DNA of 64,000 nucleotides, from contig NZ_OZ061318.1 of assembly GCF_964063345.1 (NCBI RefSeq), positions 124,001 through 188,000 of the forward strand, read 5' to 3'. Made by a program: the position numbers and the translations under genes. The notes beneath the pieces are model-generated. The model saw only the letters and a list, made by a program, of their open reading frames with translations, did no database searches and was not told the origin of the DNA. Source of the stretch: Pseudomonas lini. Its GTDB lineage: Bacteria; Pseudomonadota; Gammaproteobacteria; Pseudomonadales; Pseudomonadaceae. Positions 1 through 8,491 of the stretch are shown here, piece by piece. Each line of letters begins with the position of its first letter. Within the stretch, counting starts at the first letter, position 1.

Positions 1-2
1 CG

Positions 3-92
3 ATGACCAAGGAAGACGCACAAGACCTGATGTCGATCGTTTCTCTGATTCATCGACGCTTAGACATGGCGCAAGTGCTATCACGCACATGA
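3..92 (+). CDS. 3' end of an unidentified gene (partial, tentative)
   Basis: An open frame enters from the left edge and stops with TGA at 90-92. Its last 29 codons have an amphipathic, helix-like composition ending in VLSRT. It lies 23 bases before the next gene on the same strand, so the two could be co-transcribed. I do not recognise the family, and the frame is only inferred; another frame is also open until 115. Confidence 0.35.
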   Translation: MTKEDAQDLMSIVSLIHRRLDMAQVLSRT

Positions 93-115
93 CCATTAGA
101 GGTATCGAGAGCTAA

Positions 116-1672
116 ATGGCAAACGAACTAGAATCCGATCGCATCGGCCGCATTGGGGAGCGACAGTTCGAATTGCTCTGCGAACGCGCTGCTCTCTGTT
201 GCAATAAGAGCGCCATCGACGTCATGGGTTGGGACTTTATCGTCGAATTCCCGATGGCGCTGGCCGGACAACCGTCGTTGCCTCTCGATCAACGTCTAAC
301 CAATGCTGCTCGGGTTCAGTTGAAATCAACGCTCGGCCGCACCGGGAACCGTATCCGTCTAAGCCTTTCGGCCATTGAACGCCTGGCCAAGGATCCTCGG
401 CCCGCCCTCATCATCGTGTTTTGCCTGAGCAGTGACGGCGAAATCCACACCGCGTATCTCGTCCATCTTATAGGGAAAGAGCTCGCACGCATTCTTAAAC
501 GGTTGAGGCTCGCGGAGGCTCGTAAGGCGCATGACATCAACCACACCGATATCAGCTACGCCTACGAAAAAATTGGGTTACGTTTCAAACCGACACCCGG
601 GGGCTTGTTGGCCGCGCTGAGTGACGCGTGTGGGCAAAATCCTAGCGCCTACACAATCGAGAAGCAGCGGCAGCTTGTCAAACTCGGTTATGAGAATGGC
701 CGGTACGAGGCAGAAGCCGTTATTCAAATCGAAGGTCCGGAGCATTTCAGCAATATCCTACTCGGCCTTGCGCCGTTAAAACCGCGCCATCTCCAAGTGT
801 TCGATAGCCGTTTTGGCATACGCCTTCCCTATCAAGGCACACTTTTTGACGACATCGAGGCGCTTTATCTTACGCCTCCCGCCCTGGGTTTCTGCGAGAT
901 TTCGATACGTGGCCTAGGCTTCGGACAAGCTGCACGGTTCGACGCTGAAATGTTTATCGGACCGCCGCTTTCAGAACTTCATGGACCGGAGCTTCTGATC
1001 CGCTCCGCAGAAATGATCATCCGTCTGACTCCAACGGGACTGAAACTTGAAAGCATCGGCTCGATCGATGATATGCAGCAAACCTTGGAGAAATGGGCAG
1101 AGCTACTTCGCGCGCTCACGCTCATGTCATCTGGTCGCGCGACCTTGACGATTACCGGAAACCGAAAAATTCCCGCGATCACGTTGCATGTCGATCAACC
1201 GGTCACAGGGCCGTACATCGAAGAACTGCCGCTCATTTCCACATTCGCGGACGGGTGGTTGCGTCTTCTAACAAACGCTGGCATGCGCTCCACTGCTAGT
1301 TTGACGCTCGATGCTTTCTGGGAGGCGAATGAAGCACGGATGGCCGTGGACATCCTGCTAAACCCGCAGCCCGACGCGCGCTTTGAATTTCAAGCTATAG
1401 AAATTGAAGAGGCATTTCCCCCTGCGGAAGGGCTGTATTTCAACATCGCGTCATTTGCCGATACCAGCATCGCTTTCAGCGCGAAGGTGTTCTTTGTAAA
1501 GACCGAAGATCCTGACTGGCAATATCGATCCACCCGCTTCGAGGCCCTTGATGTTCGACCGAAGGTCGATGACTTGGAAGAATATGGGCTCGACCAAGCG
1601 AACGCCTCCGGTCTGAAATTGCTCATCGATCCAAGGAACATCACAACGGTGCCCCTGCGGAATGCAAACTAA
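116..1672 (+). CDS. DUF4365-like protein with a nuclease-like N-terminal domain
   Basis: A 518-residue protein of unknown function. The first ~150 residues have the look of DUF4365 proteins: an opening RIGRIGERQFELLC helix, then CNKSAIDVMGWDFIVEFP, then RVQLKST. The spacing of the Asp, Glu and QLK residues resembles the core of PD-(D/E)XK nuclease folds, so DNA cleavage or binding is a reasonable guess. The remaining ~370 residues are not recognised; they look mixed alpha/beta and have no membrane segment. The ATG follows a GAGG-containing leader and the TAA of an upstream frame. DUF4365 proteins often sit in variable or defence-associated islands, which fits the remnant-rich DNA downstream. 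Family assignment is from motif memory only. Confidence 0.7.
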   Translation: MANELESDRIGRIGERQFELLCERAALCCNKSAIDVMGWDFIVEFPMALAGQPSLPLDQRLTNAARVQLKSTLGRTGNRIRLSLSAIERLAKDPRPALIIVFCLSSDGEIHTAYLVHLIGKELARILKRLRLAEARKAHDINHTDISYAYEKIGLRFKPTPGGLLAALSDACGQNPSAYTIEKQRQLVKLGYENGRYEAEAVIQIEGPEHFSNILLGLAPLKPRHLQVFDSRFGIRLPYQGTLFDDIEALYLTPPALGFCEISIRGLGFGQAARFDAEMFIGPPLSELHGPELLIRSAEMIIRLTPTGLKLESIGSIDDMQQTLEKWAELLRALTLMSSGRATLTITGNRKIPAITLHVDQPVTGPYIEELPLISTFADGWLRLLTNAGMRSTASLTLDAFWEANEARMAVDILLNPQPDARFEFQAIEIEEAFPPAEGLYFNIASFADTSIAFSAKVFFVKTEDPDWQYRSTRFEALDVRPKVDDLEEYGLDQANASGLKLLIDPRNITTVPLRNAN

Positions 1673-1715
1673 CCACCGAGCCCATGGACATGCGTGCATC
1701 ACTGAAACAGCATTG

Positions 1716-1898
1716 GCCCGAGTGATTGCCGTGCTCGGTGCGGCGCAGCCGCACTTTGCTTATCTGTTCGCTAACCGCCGCGCCACTCGGGTGAAAATGC
1801 GGGTGTATGACGGCTTTGGGGGCTGGTCAGCCGCTCGCCGATTTAATCAAGGCATGTTTCTTGGCTTGGCATTCGCCACGGCTGCGAGGTTGAACTAG
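1716..1898 (+). pseudogene. IS66 tnpB (Orf2) remnant
   Basis: The translated frame contains PHFAYLFANRRATRVKM, then VYDGFGGWSAARRFNQG. This matches the conserved core of IS66-family TnpB accessory proteins, which typically carry YLFANRR, then a DG.G.WLAARRL.QGKF block. No tnpA or tnpC, intact reading frame or terminal inverted repeats are visible nearby. The frame ends at a TAG at 1896-1898, with vestiges of the downstream TnpB sequence. It is a dead fragment showing that an IS66-like element once inserted here. Confidence 0.6.
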
Positions 1899-2043
1899 AC
1901 GGAACCTGCCAGTATGGACCAACATTGCCCTGGTTAATCCTCGACCGAGTGATTGGCGATTACCCGATAATAGATGGTGCGGCTTGGTCATTGGAATGAC
2001 CCATCCGCACCAGGATTGAAGGCTGTGATAGCGAATCCAACGG

Positions 2044-2106
2044 CCTATGACCTATGACCTATGACCTATGATCGAAGGTCGAAGGTCGAAGGTCGAAGGT
2101 CGAAGG
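2044..2106. repeat. Back-to-back heptamer tandem repeats
   Basis: Four perfect copies of CCTATGA (2044-2071) are followed at once by five perfect copies of TCGAAGG (2072-2106). Both units are 7 bp, so phase is kept across the switch. The array abuts the stop codon of the small minus-strand frame at 2107. No function is evident; slippage-generated expansion in non-coding DNA is the simplest reading. Confidence 0.95.
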
Positions 2107-2403
2107 TTATTGGCTAGGGCGCGCCAGTAAAATCGGCTGGATGACCTCGCGTGCAATCAACTCAAGACCCGGGCCACCAAAGAACAAACCTGAGACCTTC
2201 TCGGAGTCCAGTACGCCATCTGCGTGGGCCCTCTGCATTTGCAGGGCAAAAAAATTCATGGTGAGCTGGAGCACCTGCCATGCGATGGGAGTCAATCCAT
2301 TATGCTGACTCTCGTCCTTCGCAATCAGAGAGCGCAGAACCTGTGGAGCCGGTTCATGATCTACCAACCAGTGCCCTTGCAACATCACACAGAACACAAG
2401 CAT
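2107..2403 (-). CDS. Small hypothetical protein or 5'-truncated remnant
   Basis: A frame of about 98 residues from ATG 2403, or ~102 from TTG 2415, rich in hydrophobic helices (REMLVFCVMLQGHWLVDHE and later ALQMQRAHADGVL). The same frame stays open upstream for about 15 more codons (VWLSAPILKLI) without a start codon. This suggests the 5' end of a longer gene was lost at a junction near 2460. I do not recognise the family. It sits between the heptamer array and repeat copy A, in a remnant-rich stretch. Confidence 0.35.
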   Translation of the reverse strand: MLVFCVMLQGHWLVDHEPAPQVLRSLIAKDESQHNGLTPIAWQVLQLTMNFFALQMQRAHADGVLDSEKVSGLFFGGPGLELIAREVIQPILLARPSQ

Positions 2404-2535
2404 CTCGCGAATCAATTTCAGGATGGGTGCTGATAGCCAGACCCGACAACTCCGATCAAGGCTATCGACTTATTCCCCATATCCTCTTCCATACGACCGC
2501 GGATTTGCCACCAGGCGCACTGAATACTAGCCACG

Positions 2536-2691
2536 GCCACCCAGTTCTGTGTCAGAATTCGCCATTCGCGATCGCTGGCACACACGGTGCGAATGGGGGC
2601 AAAACTGGGGGCACAATTCGTTTATTTTAGGCTAGAACCTTCGCGCTAGAGCCCAGTCAAAATGTTCTTTGGCGACCCTGACAGTCTCTGA
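2536..2691 (+). repeat. Dispersed repeat, copy A
   Basis: First of three same-orientation copies of a ~160-180 bp non-coding element (others at 10961-11138 and 16901-17077). Shared blocks in order: GCCACCCAGTTC, TCAGAA(A/T)TCGCCATTCGCGA, a pair of GGGGGCA motifs 5-6 bp apart (about 2595-2613), a CTAGAG block, and a terminal mini-frame ATG...TGA (2662-2691) encoding MFFGDPDSL. This copy lacks ~20 bp near the left end relative to B and C. The GGGGGCA pairs recall sequences near tyrosine-recombinase attachment sites, but no integrase is present. Confidence 0.85.
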
Positions 2692-2755
2692 ATCAAGCCA
2701 CGCAGCGCTTAATTCTGCCTCGCCGCCGTGTATTTCTAACGAGCAGCGCAACGCG

Positions 2756-3649
2756 TCATGTGGAAGGCTGCGGGTCACTACCCGCCCTGCCCCAGAATTC
2801 TTCGGCAGACTGACTGAGAATTGCTTTTGGGCGGGTCAGATGAATTTCCAGGGGTATATCCCAGCTTTCGTCGAGCGCTCTGACTAAGCGCCCATCCAGG
2901 ATTTCTTGCTCGGTGAGGCTCTTGGGCAGCCACGCCACTCCTTTGCTTTCCAAGGCCATGGACATGAGTACCGCTGCCAGGTGGCTGCTGAAAAGTGGTT
3001 TGAGGTGGAGGTAATCTTCCTTGCCACGCAATCTGTGGGCGACGATACGCCCCAGTCCAGACTCATGGGTGTAAGCGAGGTATGGCAATGCCGCAGGAGA
3101 GGTGCCGAAGTTAGTGGATGCACTCGTGAGGGGAACGAGAACGTCCTCGCCCACCTTCTTGCTGGTGAACTGATCAGGCGCCAGTAAAGGCGGAACATCG
3201 GGATGGCGGTGGCAGAGCAGAAACTGAACCTGGCCATGTATCAGCATCTGCTCACAAACAGCCATGCTATCTGAGTGCAGTTTAACGGCCTCAATGGGGG
3301 CACCGTTTTCTGAGCTTCGAAGCCATTTCGGAAAAAATGTAAATGACAGGGAATGAGTCGCTGCGAATTGCAGCGACTTGGCTGCCATTCCTGCTACCTC
3401 TTGAGCCTCGTTGCGCATCCTGTACAAGTGTCGAGCCGCTTCCTGAGCACTGGGCAAAATTTGCCTTCCTGCCTCGGTAAGGGTTGCGCCTTGCGGTGTA
3501 CGCACAAACAACTCAACGCCCATCCAGTTCTCCAATGAGCGAACTCTGCGGCTGAAAGCCGGCTGAGTAACATGCCGCGCTTCTGCCGCCCGAACGAAGC
3601 TGCCGTACTCTGCAAGCGCTGAAAGATCTTCGAGCCAAACGAGTTCCAA
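2756..3649 (-). CDS. LysR-family regulator of the D-tartrate operon
   Basis: A LysR-type transcription factor of about 297 residues. The N-terminal winged helix-turn-helix reads LEDLSALAEYGSFVRAAEARHVTQPAFSRRVRSLE, followed by the usual periplasmic-binding-like effector domain. The frame is open far upstream, across the antisense of the dehydratase gene. I place the start at TTG 3649 because the conserved MELVWLEDL sequence begins there and an AGGAGG lies 8 bases before it. It is divergent from tarD (start 3749), leaving only ~100 bp for both promoters, the classic LysR arrangement. It probably activates tarD and downstream genes in response to tartrate; the effector is inferred from context. 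Confidence 0.88.
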   Translation of the reverse strand: MELVWLEDLSALAEYGSFVRAAEARHVTQPAFSRRVRSLENWMGVELFVRTPQGATLTEAGRQILPSAQEAARHLYRMRNEAQEVAGMAAKSLQFAATHSLSFTFFPKWLRSSENGAPIEAVKLHSDSMAVCEQMLIHGQVQFLLCHRHPDVPPLLAPDQFTSKKVGEDVLVPLTSASTNFGTSPAALPYLAYTHESGLGRIVAHRLRGKEDYLHLKPLFSSHLAAVLMSMALESKGVAWLPKSLTEQEILDGRLVRALDESWDIPLEIHLTRPKAILSQSAEEFWGRAGSDPQPST

Positions 3650-3748
3650 GGGCCATGCCTCCTGTGCATAGGGTACGGCATTAATAGCATTGGGCGGGTG
3701 ACATCGCAAAGCATAACGTGGGGCCACAAACAACAAGAGGAACCCGTC

Positions 3749-4918
3749 ATGCGTATCGTAGACATCCGTGAAAAAACAGTTTCTATTGCCTCTCCAATTG
3801 CCAACGCCTACATCGACTTTTCCAAAATGACCTGCTCGGTCGTCGCTGTTATCACGGATGTGATTCGCGACGGTAAACCTGTCATCGGATACGGTTTCAA
3901 CTCCAACGGTCGCTATGGTCAAGGCGCTTTGATGCGTGATCGCTTTCTGGCGCGGATCACCGAAGCTGATCCAGATACTCTTGTCGACCATAAAAACAAC
4001 AACCTGGATCCGTTTGCCATCTGGAAAGCCCTGATGACGAACGAAAAGCCAGGTGGTCACGGTGAGCGTTCGGTCGCAGTCGGCACCATCGACATGGCTG
4101 TATGGGATGCCGTTGCCAAAATTGAAGGCAAACCCCTCTATCGCCTGCTGGCTGACCGCTACCGTAACGGGGTGGCAGACGACAAGGTCTGGGTCTATGC
4201 AGCAGGTGGCTATTACTACCCTGGCAAAGACCAGACCAAGCTCAAAGCAGAAATGCAGAGCTATCTGGATCGTGGCTACGACGTCGTCAAGATGAAGATC
4301 GGTGCAGTACCGCTGGACGAAGATATCCGTCGCATCGAAGCGGTACTCGAAGTGGTGGGGGATGGTCGTCGATTGGCGGTCGATGCCAACGGTCGTTTTG
4401 ATCTTCAGACCGGTATTGCATACGCTGAAGCCATCAAGAAGTACAACCTCTTCTGGTACGAGGAGATCGGCGACCCGCTTGATTACGCACTCCAGGCTGA
4501 GCTTGCCAATCACTATGAACTGCCTATGGCGACCGGGGAAAACCTGTTCTCCCACCAGGACGCCCGTAACTTGCTGCGTCACGGCGGCATGCGCCCGGAT
4601 CGCGACTTCCTGCAGTTCGATTGTGCGCTGTCCTACGGGCTCGTGGAGTACATGCGCACCCTGAAAGTGATGGAAGAAATGGGCTGGTCTTCCCGCCGCG
4701 TAGTTCCGCACGGTGGTCACCAGATGTCCCTGAACATCGCAGCCGGTCTGCACTTGGGCGGCAACGAATCTTACCCCGACGTGTTCCAGCCTTTCGGCGG
4801 CTTCGCCGACGGAATCAAGGTGGAAAATGGTTATGTCGGCCTGCCAGATATTCCAGGTGTTGGCTTCGAAGCCAAGTCCGCCCTGTACGCAGTCATGCGT
4901 GAGTTAGGCGAAGGCTAA
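3749..4918 (+). CDS. tarD: D(-)-tartrate dehydratase (enolase superfamily)
   Basis: Converts D-tartrate to oxaloacetate by Mg-dependent dehydration. At 389 residues it matches the length of the characterised Bradyrhizobium enzyme, and long stretches recall it closely: YGFNSNGRYGQG near the N terminus, NEKPGGHGERSVAVGTIDM and YAAGGYYYPGK. Visible catalytic features are the KMK lysine pair (VVKMKIG), metal ligands in LAVDANGRF, FWYEEIGDP and ATGENLFS, and the C-terminal base histidine in VPHGGHQMSLN. The start chosen is ATG 3749 (MRIVDIRE) behind an AAGAGGA; an upstream in-frame start at 3698 would add 17 residues of non-family sequence. First gene of an operon with a dicarboxylate carrier and oxaloacetate decarboxylase, which supports the substrate assignment. 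Confidence 0.93.
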   Translation: MRIVDIREKTVSIASPIANAYIDFSKMTCSVVAVITDVIRDGKPVIGYGFNSNGRYGQGALMRDRFLARITEADPDTLVDHKNNNLDPFAIWKALMTNEKPGGHGERSVAVGTIDMAVWDAVAKIEGKPLYRLLADRYRNGVADDKVWVYAAGGYYYPGKDQTKLKAEMQSYLDRGYDVVKMKIGAVPLDEDIRRIEAVLEVVGDGRRLAVDANGRFDLQTGIAYAEAIKKYNLFWYEEIGDPLDYALQAELANHYELPMATGENLFSHQDARNLLRHGGMRPDRDFLQFDCALSYGLVEYMRTLKVMEEMGWSSRRVVPHGGHQMSLNIAAGLHLGGNESYPDVFQPFGGFADGIKVENGYVGLPDIPGVGFEAKSALYAVMRELGEG

Positions 4919-4930
4919 TCAACCTCGATC

Positions 4931-4980
4931 TGCGGTTTCTTTTAAAGAGGCCGCAAACTCAGGCGTCATCTACTGACGCC
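4931..4980 (+). terminator. Two small hairpins between tarD and the carrier gene
   Basis: TGCGG...CCGCA (4931-4955) and GGCGTCA-TCTAC-TGACGCC (4962-4980) lie in the 102-bp gap. Neither has a T tract, so they are more likely mRNA-stabilising or processing structures within the operon than full terminators. Confidence 0.45.
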
Positions 4981-5020
4981 AAACCACATGCCCATCACAA
5001 CAATAAAATGAGGTGCTTCC

Positions 5021-6328
5021 GTGGAAAAGTCCAAGTCCCGCTGGTACAGCCAGCTGTATGTGCAGGTGCTGATCGGTATCGTCATCGGCGCAGCGATTGG
5101 TCACTTTGAACCGCAATTCGGAGCCAAGCTCCAACCTTTTGCGGATGGCTTTATCAAACTCATCAAAATGCTGTTGGCGCCTATTATTTTCGGTACCGTC
5201 GTCGTTGGTATCGCCAAGATGGGCAGCATCAAGGAAGTCGGGCGGATCGGCGTCAAGGCGCTGCTCTACTTTGAAATCCTTTCAACCATCGCGCTGGTCA
5301 TCGGCCTTATTGTGGTCAATGTCGTAAAGCCAGGCGCCGGGATGAATATCAACGTTACCACGCTTGATGCCAGCGTTATCGCCAAGTACAGCCAAGCCGC
5401 CAGTGAGCAGGGCGGCACCATCGATTTCTTTCTCAACATCATCCCGAGCACCTTCATTGGCGCATTCTCGAATGGCGTTATGCTTCAGGTCATCTTGATT
5501 TCGGTTTTGATGGGCGTTGCCCTCGTTCAAATGGGCGAAACCAGCAAGCCGCTGATCAACACCATCGATCTATTCTTGCAAGGCTTGTTCAAGATCGTGG
5601 CAATGGTTATGCGTCTGGCTCCGATTGGTGCCGGTGCCGGCATGGCGTTCACTATCGGCAAGTACGGAATTGGTACCTTGCTGTCACTCGGCCAGTTGCT
5701 GGTCGCGCTCTACATCACGACCTTGATTTTCATCGTGGTAGTGCTGGGTACGGTTGCTCGATGGTCGGGCATGCCGCTTATGCAATTTCTTCGTTATTTC
5801 AAAGATGAAATTCTCATCACGCTTGGCACCTGCTCAACCGAGGCCGTGCTTCCGCGAATGATGGTGAAACTTGAAAAGCTGGGCTGCAAGAAGTCAGTGG
5901 TGGGCATGGTGCTACCCACTGGATATGCCTTCAATGCGGATGGCACCTGCATTTACCTCACCATGGCGGCGATTTTTATCGCACAGGCAACCAATACGCC
6001 ACTGACGTTTATGGATCAGATGATTCTGCTGGGTGTCTTCCTGCTGACCTCAAAAGGCTCCGCCGGCGTGGCGGGTGCCGGGTTCATAACCCTTGCGGCA
6101 ACGCTCACAACCATCCACTCCATTCCGTTGGTAGGCCTTGTCCTGCTTTTGGGTATCGACCGCTTCCTCAACGAAGCGCGAGCCGTGACTAACCTGATCG
6201 GCAACGGTATCGGCACCATCGCCATTGCCAAATGGGACAACTCCTTTGACGTCGAAGCCTGCGAGCGGGAGATTGCCGCAATGAAACACGAAAAGGCAGC
6301 GCGAAAAGCATTGTTGCCGCAAAAGTAA
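5021..6328 (+). CDS. DctA-family dicarboxylate:cation symporter, probable tartrate importer
   Basis: A 435-residue inner-membrane symporter of the DAACS family (DctA/GltP type), importing C4-dicarboxylates with H+ or Na+. Hallmarks are LYVQVLIGIVIGAAIGHFEP at the N terminus, FIKLIKMLLAPIIFGTVVVG, the re-entrant serine-rich loop LGTCSTEAVLPRMM, and GYAFNADGTCIYLTMAAIFIAQ near the C-terminal third. It starts at GTG 5021 with a GAGG upstream. Its position between tartrate dehydratase and oxaloacetate decarboxylase suggests that tartrate, not succinate, is the main substrate; this is inference. The housekeeping dctA is probably elsewhere. Confidence 0.9.
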   Translation: MEKSKSRWYSQLYVQVLIGIVIGAAIGHFEPQFGAKLQPFADGFIKLIKMLLAPIIFGTVVVGIAKMGSIKEVGRIGVKALLYFEILSTIALVIGLIVVNVVKPGAGMNINVTTLDASVIAKYSQAASEQGGTIDFFLNIIPSTFIGAFSNGVMLQVILISVLMGVALVQMGETSKPLINTIDLFLQGLFKIVAMVMRLAPIGAGAGMAFTIGKYGIGTLLSLGQLLVALYITTLIFIVVVLGTVARWSGMPLMQFLRYFKDEILITLGTCSTEAVLPRMMVKLEKLGCKKSVVGMVLPTGYAFNADGTCIYLTMAAIFIAQATNTPLTFMDQMILLGVFLLTSKGSAGVAGAGFITLAATLTTIHSIPLVGLVLLLGIDRFLNEARAVTNLIGNGIGTIAIAKWDNSFDVEACEREIAAMKHEKAARKALLPQK

Positions 6329-6339
6329 TCAGCAACGTT

Positions 6340-6378
6340 TACCGGTCATTTGCGCTTCAACCATGGCCATGACCGGTA
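6340..6378 (+). other. Intercistronic inverted repeat
   Basis: TACCGGTCAT (6340-6349) and ATGACCGGTA (6369-6378) form a perfect 10-bp stem with a 19-base loop, between the carrier gene and the oxaloacetate decarboxylase gene. There is no T tract; it could be an mRNA stability element or a regulatory hairpin. Confidence 0.5.
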
Positions 6379-6450
6379 GTGATTTCCAGGTCTCGTTCAA
6401 CGCGGAACGATCCCAAGAAGTCCTCGAATGAATTTGATGGAGCCGACAAA

Positions 6451-7323
6451 ATGATTGAGCGATCTCATCATGAATTGCGCAAGGCGTTTGGTGATTTACT
6501 CCAGGGAACCGCCTGCAAATTTGCTGCTTCCGTGTTCGATCCTATCTCGGTTCGTATGGCATCCGACCTTGGCTTTGAAGTTGCCATTCAAGGTGGCTCC
6601 GTCGCCTCGCTTCAAGTGCTCGGAGCTCCGGACATTTCTCTGCTCACGCTTGATGAATATGTCGAGCAGGTTTCCAGAGTCGGTCGGGCCAGCCAGATCC
6701 CAATCATTGGGGACGCTGATCATGGGTTTGGTAACGCACTCAATGTAATGCGAACAGTGACCGAGCTGCAGAAAGCCGGTGTTGCTGCCCTAACGCTGGA
6801 AGACACCCACCTACCGGCCAAATACGACGAGCAGTCGCACGTACTTATCGAAATGGAAGAAGCCGCAAGCAAGATTTACGCTGCGCGGTTTGCCCGTTCA
6901 GATGATGCCCTCAGCATCATCGCCCGTACGAATGCGGCCGTTACCACTTTGGAAAACTCCATTGCACGCACCACGGCCTATCAAAAAGCTGGGGCTGACG
7001 CGATTTGCCTTGTCGGAGTAAAGGACTTCCAACATTTGGAGGCACTCACCTCGCATCTTTCCGTGCCGATCATGCTGATCAATTATGGAAACCCGGCACT
7101 GAGCGATGTTGAGAAACTGAGCGCAGCCAATGTGAGGATCGTGGTCAATGGACATGCTCCATTTTTGGCCGCTATCAAAGCGAGTTACGAGGCACTGCGC
7201 GAACAAAGCGGCACAGAGGGGAGCGAGCTTTCCCTCCCTGAGCTGCTTTCTAAATACACACTCTCGGACAATTACCGAGAGTGGGCAAAGACCTTTTTGA
7301 AGTCAGAACACGATTCGAATTAA
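6451..7323 (+). CDS. Oxaloacetate decarboxylase (isocitrate lyase/PEP mutase superfamily)
   Basis: Splits oxaloacetate to pyruvate and CO2, the step after tartrate dehydratase. The 290-residue protein closely resembles the characterised P. aeruginosa PA4872 type: MIERSHHELRKAF start, ASVFDPISVRMASDLGFE, IQGGSVASLQVLGAPD, the metal-binding IIGDADHGFGNALNVMRTV, ALTLEDTHLPAK, IIARTNA and VNGHAPFLAAIKASYEALRE. I chose ATG 6451 (GGAG 8-9 bases upstream) over an upstream in-frame start at 6379 that adds 24 unrelated residues. Same operon as the preceding two genes. Confidence 0.9.
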   Translation: MIERSHHELRKAFGDLLQGTACKFAASVFDPISVRMASDLGFEVAIQGGSVASLQVLGAPDISLLTLDEYVEQVSRVGRASQIPIIGDADHGFGNALNVMRTVTELQKAGVAALTLEDTHLPAKYDEQSHVLIEMEEAASKIYAARFARSDDALSIIARTNAAVTTLENSIARTTAYQKAGADAICLVGVKDFQHLEALTSHLSVPIMLINYGNPALSDVEKLSAANVRIVVNGHAPFLAAIKASYEALREQSGTEGSELSLPELLSKYTLSDNYREWAKTFLKSEHDSN

Positions 7324-7349
7324 GTTTAAAACAGGTGAAATAAAGCGTC

Positions 7350-8336
7350 ATGAAAAAGACAATCCTGGCCTTCAGCCGCGTCTCACCCAGCCTGCTTGAA
7401 CCTTACAAAGACAAGTACAACATCATCGTCATGAGTCCTGAGCTTGGTGACATGGATGCCCAGTTCGAAGCTGCCATTCCCAGCGCTCATGGGTTGATCG
7501 GCGGGAATCGTCGTCTAGGCGAAGCTGAGCTGGCTTCGGCTAAAAACCTTGAGATCATCTCGAGCATATCGGTTGGTTACGACAACTATGGCCTTAGCTA
7601 TCTCAATAGCCGAGGGATCATGTTGACCAATACGCCGGATGTATTGAACGAAACCACGGCTGATCTGGCTTTCGCCCTGATTCTCGCCACAGCAAGACGC
7701 ATTCCTGAGCTTGATGCCTGGACGAAAGAGGGGAACTGGACGAAAACCATCGACGCATCCCATTTTGGGTGTGACGTGCATGGAAAGACGTTGGGCATTA
7801 TCGGTCTGGGCAAAATCGGAGCAGCCATAGCACGCAGAGGGCGTTTCGGTTTTGGAATGAACATTTTGTACAGCGGCAACAGTCGTAAACCACAGCTGGA
7901 TCAAGAGCTCGGGGCAAGATTCGTCTCGCAAGAAGAGCTTTTAAGCGAGGCTGATTTTGTCTGTCCGGTCGTGCCATTGACGGACGGAACGAGAAACCTC
8001 ATCGGACGCAAAGAGCTAGCGTTGATGGGCTCGGAGAGTATTTTGATCAACGTTTCTCGTGGCCCTGTGGTTGACCAGGACGCACTCATTCAAGCACTTG
8101 AAGAAAAGACGATACGAGCAGCAGGTTTAGATGTTTATGTGAAGGAGCCGCTCACGAACTCGAAGCTCTTCAAATTGAAAAACGTCGTTACCGTGCCTCA
8201 TATCGGCTCTGCGACAATCGATACGCGCCATGCAATGGCACAGCGTGCTCTGGTAAATCTGCTTATGGGTCTCGAAGGACAGCGACCGAGAGACCTCGTG
8301 AATGTCCACGAGCCAGGACACAGGTGGACGGAGTGA
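7350..8336 (+). CDS. D-isomer-specific 2-hydroxyacid dehydrogenase (GhrB-like)
   Basis: A 328-residue NAD(P)H-dependent 2-keto acid reductase resembling glyoxylate/hydroxypyruvate reductase B and 2-ketogluconate reductases. The Rossmann motif is TLGIIGLGKIGAAIARRG. The catalytic trio is visible as Arg in INVSRGPVVD, Glu in GLDVYVKEP and His in VPHIGSAT. It follows the oxaloacetate decarboxylase by 26 bp and is probably the last gene of the tartrate operon, where it could reduce hydroxypyruvate, glyoxylate or a tartrate-derived keto acid. The exact substrate is not deducible. A decayed homologous fragment lies at 10041-10145. Confidence 0.88.
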   Translation: MKKTILAFSRVSPSLLEPYKDKYNIIVMSPELGDMDAQFEAAIPSAHGLIGGNRRLGEAELASAKNLEIISSISVGYDNYGLSYLNSRGIMLTNTPDVLNETTADLAFALILATARRIPELDAWTKEGNWTKTIDASHFGCDVHGKTLGIIGLGKIGAAIARRGRFGFGMNILYSGNSRKPQLDQELGARFVSQEELLSEADFVCPVVPLTDGTRNLIGRKELALMGSESILINVSRGPVVDQDALIQALEEKTIRAAGLDVYVKEPLTNSKLFKLKNVVTVPHIGSATIDTRHAMAQRALVNLLMGLEGQRPRDLVNVHEPGHRWTE

Positions 8337-8425
8337 CCACAAGGTCGCTGGCAATAGGGCCGCCCTACTGGATGGCGCGCAGCTTCTCGGTGGGCACCTA
8401 CTCACGCCGCATCAGGCTAAATCGG

Positions 8426-8439
8426 CCTTTAGCTAAAGG
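8426..8439. other. 14-bp perfect palindrome in a convergent gap
   Basis: CCTTTAGCTAAAGG sits in the 155-bp gap between the convergent dehydrogenase and tetR genes. It may be part of a weak bidirectional terminator. No other feature is seen in the gap. Confidence 0.35.
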
Positions 8440-8491
8440 GCACTGGGCTCCGATTCCTTTAGCCGTACGACGCGGTATCCGGTTTTTAAGG

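Noticed and set aside
3650..4753. The lysR frame stays open for about 370 more codons across the antisense of tarD.
   Set aside because: The extension has no LysR or other family sequence and mirrors the codon bias of tarD; the HTH with its own AGGAGG and TTG start fixes the real N terminus.
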